Positions 5,697 through 10,277 of a stretch of 10,277 nt of DNA are shown in pieces. The notes under the pieces were generated by a model, which was not told the DNA's origin, did not search any database, and was given only the letters and a program-made list of their open reading frames with translations. The stretch lies in assembly GCA_002702745.1 (NCBI GenBank), contig PABM01000012.1:83460-93736 (forward strand). Direction: 5' to 3'. The first letter of the stretch is position 1. Every line of letters starts with the position of its first letter. Made by a program: the position numbers and the translations under genes. The DNA comes from Flavobacteriaceae bacterium. GTDB lineage: Bacteria; Bacteroidota; Bacteroidia; Flavobacteriales; Flavobacteriaceae.

Positions 5697-6579
5697 TGTC
5701 TAAATTTAGTGAACCTGCCTCTATATCCCTATTAATTTTCCTAACCAGGCCTTGTAAAACTTTTCCAGGCCCAACTTCTATAAATTCACTTGCACCATCA
5801 TTAATCATATTATTGACTGATTGAGTCCATCTTACAGGGCTAGTGAGTTGAGAAATTAAATTTTCTTTTATTTCATTTTCTGTTGACAAAGCAAGCCCAC
5901 TAACATTTTGGTATATTGGACAAATTGGATTTGAAAAAAGAGTTTTGTTAATAGCATTCTCAAGTTCTTTTTTTGCTTCTTCCATTAAAGGAGAATGAAA
6001 TGCTCCACCAACAGCTAACAAAAGTGCACGTCTAGCACCAATTTCTTTTAACTTTTCACACGCTATTTTTATAGAATTTAATTCACCTGAAATAACCAAT
6101 TGACCAGGACAATTATAATTTGCAGCTACAACAGTACCATTAATTTCTCCACAAATCTTTTCAACAATATTATCTTCCAGACCCAAAACAGCTGCCATTG
6201 TTCCTGGATTATTTTCACAAGCTTTTTGCATAGCATTAGCTCTGATTGAAACTAATTTTAACCCATCTTCAAAGGAGATTGATTTATTTACAACTAATGC
6301 TGAAAATTCTCCTAACGAATGGCCTGCAACCATCTCAGGTAATATTCCGTTTTCTTTACTTAAGGCTAATATAACTGAGTGTAAAAAAATTGCTGGCTGA
6401 GTTACCGAGGTTTCTTTTAAATCTTCAGCAGAACCATCAAACATAATATCACTTATTCTAAATCCTAAAATTTCATTTGCAATATTAAATAAATCATGTG
6501 CGGTTTTTGAGTTTTCAAATAAATCCTTACCCATCCCTGGAAATTGAGCTCCCTGCCCCGGAAAAATATATGCTTTCAT
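5689..6579 (-). CDS. fabD: Malonyl-CoA:ACP S-malonyltransferase
   Basis: This cytoplasmic enzyme moves malonyl from CoA to acyl carrier protein, supplying the extender unit for type II fatty acid synthesis. The 296 residues are close to the usual ~310. FPGQGAQFPGMG lies at 6-17, the nucleophile elbow GHSLG at 86-90 with catalytic Ser88, Arg113 in SIRANAMQ (malonyl carboxylate contact), catalytic His195 in AFHSPLM, QNV near 240 and EVGPGKVLQGLV near the end. The start ATG overlaps the folA stop by one base (TAATG), and the end overlaps lspA by 8 bases. A fabD inside a folate/thymidylate cluster joins membrane lipid supply to nucleotide supply in one transcript. Confidence 0.97.
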   Translation of the reverse strand: MKAYIFPGQGAQFPGMGKDLFENSKTAHDLFNIANEILGFRISDIMFDGSAEDLKETSVTQPAIFLHSVILALSKENGILPEMVAGHSLGEFSALVVNKSISFEDGLKLVSIRANAMQKACENNPGTMAAVLGLEDNIVEKICGEINGTVVAANYNCPGQLVISGELNSIKIACEKLKEIGARRALLLAVGGAFHSPLMEEAKKELENAINKTLFSNPICPIYQNVSGLALSTENEIKENLISQLTSPVRWTQSVNNMINDGASEFIEVGPGKVLQGLVRKINRDIEAGSLNLDND

Positions 6580-7076
6580 TATTTAATTTTAATATAAGTT
6601 TTATATGTGAATGAAAATTGATGTCTTTCATCTTTTTCATTAAATTTCTCATTAATAAGTTCCCATTTATCCTCATCAATTTTTGGGAAAAAAGTATCAG
6701 CTTTAAATTCTTCATGAACCCTTGTAAGTTCAATTTTATCACCTAGGTCCATGGCTAATTTATAAATTTGTCCACCTCCTATAATAAAAGGATTTTCATC
6801 ATCACCTGTTTCTCTTATAGCATCTTCAAAGTTATTTACAACTGTAACTTCATCAGAAAAGGAAATATTTTTATTTCTAGAGATAACAATGTGTTTTCTG
6901 TTTGGTAACAACCCAGGAAATGAATCAAAAGTTTTTCTTCCCATTATGATGCTGTGTCCAGAGGTTAATTTTTTAAATCTTTTTAGGTCATTGGGTAAAC
7001 TCCAAATAAGGTCATTGTCTTTACCAATTGCATTATTTTCAGCAGCAGCAACAATAATAGTAATAGATTTTTTCAT
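6579..7076 (-). CDS. folA: Dihydrofolate reductase
   Basis: This enzyme reduces dihydrofolate to tetrahydrofolate with NADPH, renewing the folate oxidised by thymidylate synthase, the gene just upstream. The 165 residues match the family. IVAAAENNAIGKDNDLIWSL at 8-27 holds the Met20-type loop, Asp30 is the catalytic acid, IIMGRKTFDSF (43-53) and VISRN bind NADPH, and FIIGGGQIYKLAM carries the glycine-rich cofactor motif. It starts 9 bases after thyA and ends in a TAATG overlap with fabD. No folate riboswitch is evident in the 9-base gap. Assignment is firm. Confidence 0.97.
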   Translation of the reverse strand: MKKSITIIVAAAENNAIGKDNDLIWSLPNDLKRFKKLTSGHSIIMGRKTFDSFPGLLPNRKHIVISRNKNISFSDEVTVVNNFEDAIRETGDDENPFIIGGGQIYKLAMDLGDKIELTRVHEEFKADTFFPKIDEDKWELINEKFNEKDERHQFSFTYKTYIKIK

Positions 7077-7085
7077 TAAAATAAA

Positions 7086-7910
7086 TTAAACGGCAACTTT
7101 ACCTTTTATATGCGGATGAGGGTCGTAATTTTCCAAAATGAAATCTTCAAATTTAAAGTCAAAAATATTTTTAACCTCATTATTTATTTTAATAGTTGGT
7201 AATTTCCTGGGCTCTCTAGTCAATTGTAATTTCATCTGGTCGAAATGATTGCTGTAAATATGGGCATCACCAAATGTATGAATGAAATCACCAGGATCTA
7301 AGTCACAAACCTGAGCTATCATGAGGGTTAATAATGAATAGGAAGCAATATTAAATGGAACACCAAGAAAAATATCTGCACTTCTTTGATATAATTGACA
7401 TGAAAGCTTTCCATTAATAACATGAAATTGAAAAAAAGCATGACAGGGGGGTAAAGCAGCTTTTCCGTTCGAAATATTGGATTCAAATGATTTAGAAGTA
7501 TCAGGTAAAACAGACGGATTCCAAGCTGAAATTAAGTGCCTTCTGCTACTTGGATTATTTTTTAAATCGTTAATCAAATTTGATATCTGATCAATTCCAT
7601 CATTATTCCAATTTCTCCATTGAAAGCCATAAACTGGACCAAGATCACCGTTAGAATCAGCCCAAGCATTCCAAATATTTACACCATTATCCTTTAAGTA
7701 TTTTATGTTTGTATCACCATTTAAGAACCATAAAAGTTCATAAATAATTGATTTTAGATGCAGTTTTTTGGTTGTAACCATTGGAAATCCATCTGTAAGA
7801 TTGAATCTCATTTGATATCCAAATATACTTTTGGTGCCAGTTCCGGTTCTATCTTCTTTTAGTTCTCCATTTTCAAGAACATGTTTAACTAAATCTAAAT
7901 ATTGTCTCAT
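7086..7910 (-). CDS. thyA: Thymidylate synthase
   Basis: This enzyme methylates dUMP to dTMP using methylenetetrahydrofolate, producing dihydrofolate for the adjacent folA. In its 274 residues are [13 protein letters not shown] (19-31), [15 protein letters not shown] (58-72), [10 protein letters not shown] (121-130; the paired arginines bind phosphate), [12 protein letters not shown] (153-164) with nucleophile Cys156, [20 protein letters not shown] from about 172, and a C-terminal KVAV ending typical of the mobile closing tail. Between Trp130 and Cys156 there are about 13 more residues than in the E. coli enzyme ([14 protein letters not shown] region); I recall similar inserts in flavobacterial ThyA. 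It follows the nucleoside transporter after 71 bp. Confidence 0.98.
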   Translation of the reverse strand: MRQYLDLVKHVLENGELKEDRTGTGTKSIFGYQMRFNLTDGFPMVTTKKLHLKSIIYELLWFLNGDTNIKYLKDNGVNIWNAWADSNGDLGPVYGFQWRNWNNDGIDQISNLINDLKNNPSSRRHLISAWNPSVLPDTSKSFESNISNGKAALPPCHAFFQFHVINGKLSCQLYQRSADIFLGVPFNIASYSLLTLMIAQVCDLDPGDFIHTFGDAHIYSNHFDQMKLQLTREPRKLPTIKINNEVKNIFDFKFEDFILENYDPHPHIKGKVAV

Positions 7911-7968
7911 AAAATACAGTTAGTAAAAATAATTAATAGTGAGAATCTTAATTAAAAAGAAAACTAAA

Positions 7969-7983
7969 AGTTATTAACTTTTT
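7969..7983. repeat. AGTTATTAACTTTTT palindromic motif, copy 2
   Basis: This is identical to 247-261 and overlaps the stop codon of the nucleoside transporter gene. On the minus strand AAAAGTT-AAT-AACTTTT makes a weak 7-bp AT-rich hairpin followed by AGTTTTC, which might act as a leaky terminator before thyA. Both copies lie at the 3' end of minus-strand genes. Confidence 0.35.
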
Positions 7984-9385
7984 AGCCAATAATCATACCT
8001 GCAATAGTTGCTGATAAAAGAGAAGCTAAAGTACCACCAATTAGTGCTTTAAATCCAAACTTTGAAAGATTTTTTCTTTGTTTAGGTTCAAGGGCTCCAA
8101 TTCCACCAATTTGAATTCCTATAGAAGCAAAATTTGCAAAACCACACAGCATATAAGTAGCAATTATTATTGATTTCTGATAATTCAAATGAATTAAATT
8201 TGTTGCATCTTTTAAATCTGATAACTGTATGTATCCGATAAATTCACTTGCTGCTAATTTTATTCCTAATAGTTGCCCCATGAGTGTAATATCTTCATTA
8301 GCAACCCCTATTAACCACATAACTGGAGCAAAAATATATCCCAATATTAATTCTAAAGACAATTCAGAGTAAACAGTTCTGTTACTGATCCAATCGTTTA
8401 AATTTGTTAGATCACCAAAACCACTTAATATATAATTGATTAATGCAATGAAGGCGATAAATACTAAAAGCATCGCAGCAATATTAGCAGCTAACTTTAA
8501 ACCTTCTGATGTTCCTATAGAAATAGCATCTAAAAAATTTGAACCTATTTTATCTTGAGATACTTTAATATTTGAATCAATTTTTTCTGTTTCCGGATAA
8601 AGAATTTTAGAAATTACAATTGCACCAGGTGCAGCCATGACTGATGCGGTTAAAAGATGTTTTGCATAATAAACCTTAAGCTCTGGATCATCTCCACCAA
8701 GAAAACCAATATAAGCAGCTAGTACACCTCCTGCGACTGTAGCCATTCCTCCAATCATCACCAGCAATATTTCTGATTTAGACATTTTTTCAAGATATGC
8801 TTTAATCATCAGCGGAGATTCGGTTTGACCAAGGAATATATTTCCTGCCACACTTAAACTTTCTGGACCAGAAACTCCTAAAAGTTTTGATAATAGTAGG
8901 GCCATTAATCTTACTATTTTTTGTATAATTCCAAGATAGAATAAAATAGATGTTAATGCAGCAAAGAATATTACAGTAGGTAAAATGGAAAAAATAAATA
9001 CATTTCCAAAATTTTCTGCACTCACTAAATCACCAAATAAAAATTTCGTGCCCTCCATTGTGAAATCAAGAATTTTAACAAAAACCTTTCCTGCACTTTC
9101 AAAAATCATCTTAACCCAAGAAATTTTTAGAACTGCAACCGCAAGAATAAGTTGAAGAAGTAACCCTGTCGATGCGGTTTTCCAGTTAATTGCTTTTTTA
9201 TTACTTGAAAGCAGATAAGTTGTTAAAATTAAAAATGATATACCTAAGAAACCTCTAAGAAATCCTTCAAGAGTAAACCCGTTACTGGGAACTATATTTT
9301 GCTCTTGTGCAAAAACAAAAGTATTTGCAGAAATAAAAAACAAGCTTGTTAAAATTATATTTTTTTTATCTGTTAGAAATTTCAT
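7982..9385 (-). CDS. CNT-family concentrative nucleoside transporter (NupC/NupG type)
   Basis: This inner-membrane cation-coupled symporter likely imports nucleosides for salvage. The 467-residue protein is almost entirely hydrophobic segments. Family signatures are GNIFLGQTESPLMIKAYL at 181-198, the GGMATVAGGVLAAYIGFLG segment at 212-230, AAPGAIVISKILYPE at 251-265, VANEDITLMGQLLGIKLAASE at 361-381 and EFIGYIQL at 381-388. Residues 1-27 look like a cleavable signal peptide ending VFAQE, an N-terminal extension relative to E. coli NupC. The ATG at 9385 lies 20 bases inside the upstream nuclease gene, so the two are probably coupled. Next to thyA and folA it provides a salvage route to the same nucleotide pool. 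Substrate range (pyrimidine versus purine) cannot be read from sequence alone. Confidence 0.93.
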   Translation of the reverse strand: MKFLTDKKNIILTSLFFISANTFVFAQEQNIVPSNGFTLEGFLRGFLGISFLILTTYLLSSNKKAINWKTASTGLLLQLILAVAVLKISWVKMIFESAGKVFVKILDFTMEGTKFLFGDLVSAENFGNVFIFSILPTVIFFAALTSILFYLGIIQKIVRLMALLLSKLLGVSGPESLSVAGNIFLGQTESPLMIKAYLEKMSKSEILLVMIGGMATVAGGVLAAYIGFLGGDDPELKVYYAKHLLTASVMAAPGAIVISKILYPETEKIDSNIKVSQDKIGSNFLDAISIGTSEGLKLAANIAAMLLVFIAFIALINYILSGFGDLTNLNDWISNRTVYSELSLELILGYIFAPVMWLIGVANEDITLMGQLLGIKLAASEFIGYIQLSDLKDATNLIHLNYQKSIIIATYMLCGFANFASIGIQIGGIGALEPKQRKNLSKFGFKALIGGTLASLLSATIAGMIIG

Positions 9386-9965
9386 CTCTTATTTTTGCTG
9401 CTGATTCATAATTTTCATTTTGAACAGCAATTTTTAATAATTCCTCTAATTCTTTTTTTGACCTTTCTTTAAGATCATCAATTGTTGTTGTTTCAGGTTT
9501 TTCATTTGAAAACAACTCTTTAAGCAAAGATTTTTCATCAATTTCTCTTTCAATTTTTAATAAAACTCCAGCTTTTTTAAGAATATTTTCATAGGTATAT
9601 ATTGGTGCTTCAAATCTTATAGCCAAGGCGATAGCATCACTAGATCTTGAATCTATTACTTCTTCGATCCCATCTCTTTCACAAATAACACTAGAGTAAA
9701 AAACCCCATCAACAAGTTTATGAATAATTACCTGTTTAATTTTAATGTCAAATCTTTCACAAAAATTTTTGAATAAATCGTGAGTTAATGGCCTCGGAGG
9801 TTTGATTTCTTTTTCAATTGCAATAGCAATTGATTGCGCTTCATTGGTTCCAATTACAATCGGTAATTTTCTTTCACCTTCAATTTCACTTAAAATTAAT
9901 GCGTAGGCACCATTTTGAGTTTGACTATATGAAATTCCGTTAATTAATAATTGAACAAGATTCAT
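9366..9965 (-). CDS. Bifunctional nuclease family protein (DUF151) with C-terminal UVR motif
   Basis: This 199-residue cytoplasmic protein has a BFN/DUF151 domain at about 1-140. Visible are LPIVIGTNEAQSIAIAI (34-50), the PRPLTHDLF segment (58-65) and the SRSSDAIALAIRFEAPIY segment (107-123), all characteristic of the family. Plant and mycobacterial relatives have been reported to have nuclease activity, but the bacterial role is poorly defined. Residues about 163-198 form a UVR motif (LKERSKKELEELLKIAVQ, then YESAAKIRDEI), the helical hairpin by which UvrB and UvrC interact, suggesting protein-protein contact or a DNA-repair link. It starts 42 bp after etfA and overlaps the transporter gene by 20 bases. 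The fusion is a known architecture. Confidence 0.93.
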   Translation of the reverse strand: MNLVQLLINGISYSQTQNGAYALILSEIEGERKLPIVIGTNEAQSIAIAIEKEIKPPRPLTHDLFKNFCERFDIKIKQVIIHKLVDGVFYSSVICERDGIEEVIDSRSSDAIALAIRFEAPIYTYENILKKAGVLLKIEREIDEKSLLKELFSNEKPETTTIDDLKERSKKELEELLKIAVQNENYESAAKIRDEISNR

Positions 9966-10007
9966 AATGTAAAACTAGTATTATGTTTTAAGTAAAAAAA
10001 ATAAACT

Positions 10008-10277
10008 CTAATCATTTGCTGATTTAAATTCTTTCAGCTTATCAATTAGTTTAGGAACAACATCAAATGCATCTCCAACAATTCCATAGTCAGCTGCTTT
10101 GAAAAAAGGAGCATCAGGATCTGTATTTATCACAACTTTTACTTTAGATGAATTAACTCCAGCCAAATGTTGAATTGCACCTGAAATTCCAATAGCAATA
10201 TATAAATTGGATGAAACAGGTTTTCCTGTTTGTCCAACATGTTCGCTATGGGGTCTCCAGCCCAAATCTGAAACAGG
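10008..10277 (-). CDS. etfA: Electron transfer flavoprotein alpha subunit, C-terminal part (cut by window edge)
   Basis: The last 89 codons of EtfA are present and the frame stays open through the right edge, so the gene continues outside the window. EtfA and EtfB form a soluble FAD/AMP heterodimer that carries electrons from acyl-CoA dehydrogenases to the quinone pool. The FAD-binding C-terminal domain is clear: [26 protein letters not shown], then [19 protein letters not shown] (the family reads [17 protein letters not shown]) and a VVPKL end. A TTG at 10265 is not a start, since conserved sequence (PVSDLGWRP) continues upstream of it. It is likely the upstream member of the operon containing the nuclease and transporter. 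Confidence 0.95.
   Translation of the reverse strand, partial: PVSDLGWRPHSEHVGQTGKPVSSNLYIAIGISGAIQHLAGVNSSKVKVVINTDPDAPFFKAADYGIVGDAFDVVPKLIDKLKEFKSAND

Noticed and set aside
6527..6742. 71-codon minus-strand frame across the folA-fabD junction
   Set aside because: It overlaps two certain genes in another frame and has low-complexity content.
7911..7981. Riboswitch or promoter before thyA
   Set aside because: 71 AT-rich bases without a folded conserved core or a good TAnnTTTG box; only the weak palindrome is visible.
9970..9977. TAGTTTTA (minus) as a promoter box for the bifunctional nuclease gene
   Set aside because: There is no -33 TTG at the right spacing, and the 42-bp gap after etfA suggests cotranscription.
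10008..10265. EtfA end starting at TTG 10265
   Set aside because: The frame and conserved EtfA residues continue to the window edge, so the gene is partial rather than short.
1..10277. CRISPR arrays, tRNA/rRNA genes, insertion sequences
   Set aside because: No regularly spaced repeats, cloverleaf candidates, transposase sequence or flanking terminal repeats were seen on either strand.

Overview
The window is very AT-rich DNA from a member of the Bacteroidota, most likely a marine-type flavobacterium. Three things support this. A secreted enzyme carries a type IX secretion (T9SS) C-terminal sorting domain. Candidate promoters fit the Bacteroidota TAnnTTTG pattern rather than TATAAT, and gene starts lack Shine-Dalgarno sequences. 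The order etfA, bifunctional nuclease, nucleoside transporter, thyA, folA is one I associate with Flavobacteriia. Nearly all genes lie on the minus strand.

Reading the minus strand from the right: the C-terminal end of etfA (cut by the window edge) is followed by a DUF151/UVR bifunctional nuclease, a CNT nucleoside transporter overlapping it by 20 bp, thyA, folA, fabD and lspA. From thyA to lspA the spacings are 9 bp, a 1-base TAATG overlap and an 8-base overlap, so this is a tightly packed operon. It links nucleoside uptake, dTMP synthesis and dihydrofolate recycling to malonyl loading for fatty acid synthesis and to lipoprotein maturation. Next comes a scar (about 4885-5211): the last ~100 codons of an amidohydrolase on the plus strand, joined head-to-head with a kdtA (waaA) gene whose normal start is missing. 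kdtA overlaps by ATGA a secreted PQQ-type sugar dehydrogenase with a T9SS tail.

The most interesting part is the gene-poor interval 1984-2323, between the sugar dehydrogenase and a DbpA-like DEAD-box helicase. On the plus strand it holds what looks like a complete tryptophan attenuator: a promoter-like box, an 18-codon leader peptide with three consecutive Trp codons, a possible antiterminator strand overlapping the leader stop codon, and a strong intrinsic terminator. No trp gene follows. Beyond it lie a 5-codon Met-Arg-Arg-Arg-Asn reading frame and a second plus-strand terminator, and then the 3' end of a convergent gene. It is either the relic of a moved trp operon or a stand-alone Trp-sensing small RNA.

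The helicase (268-1983) ends in a basic tail with a perfect 12-bp triplicate repeat. Left of it is another start-less gene remnant (43-216) and what may be the second half of a terminator cut by the window edge. Two start-less remnants plus an orphan attenuator suggest either a genome with recent deletions and rearrangements or, for the kdtA junction, a possible assembly join. No tRNA, rRNA, CRISPR array or insertion sequence was seen.
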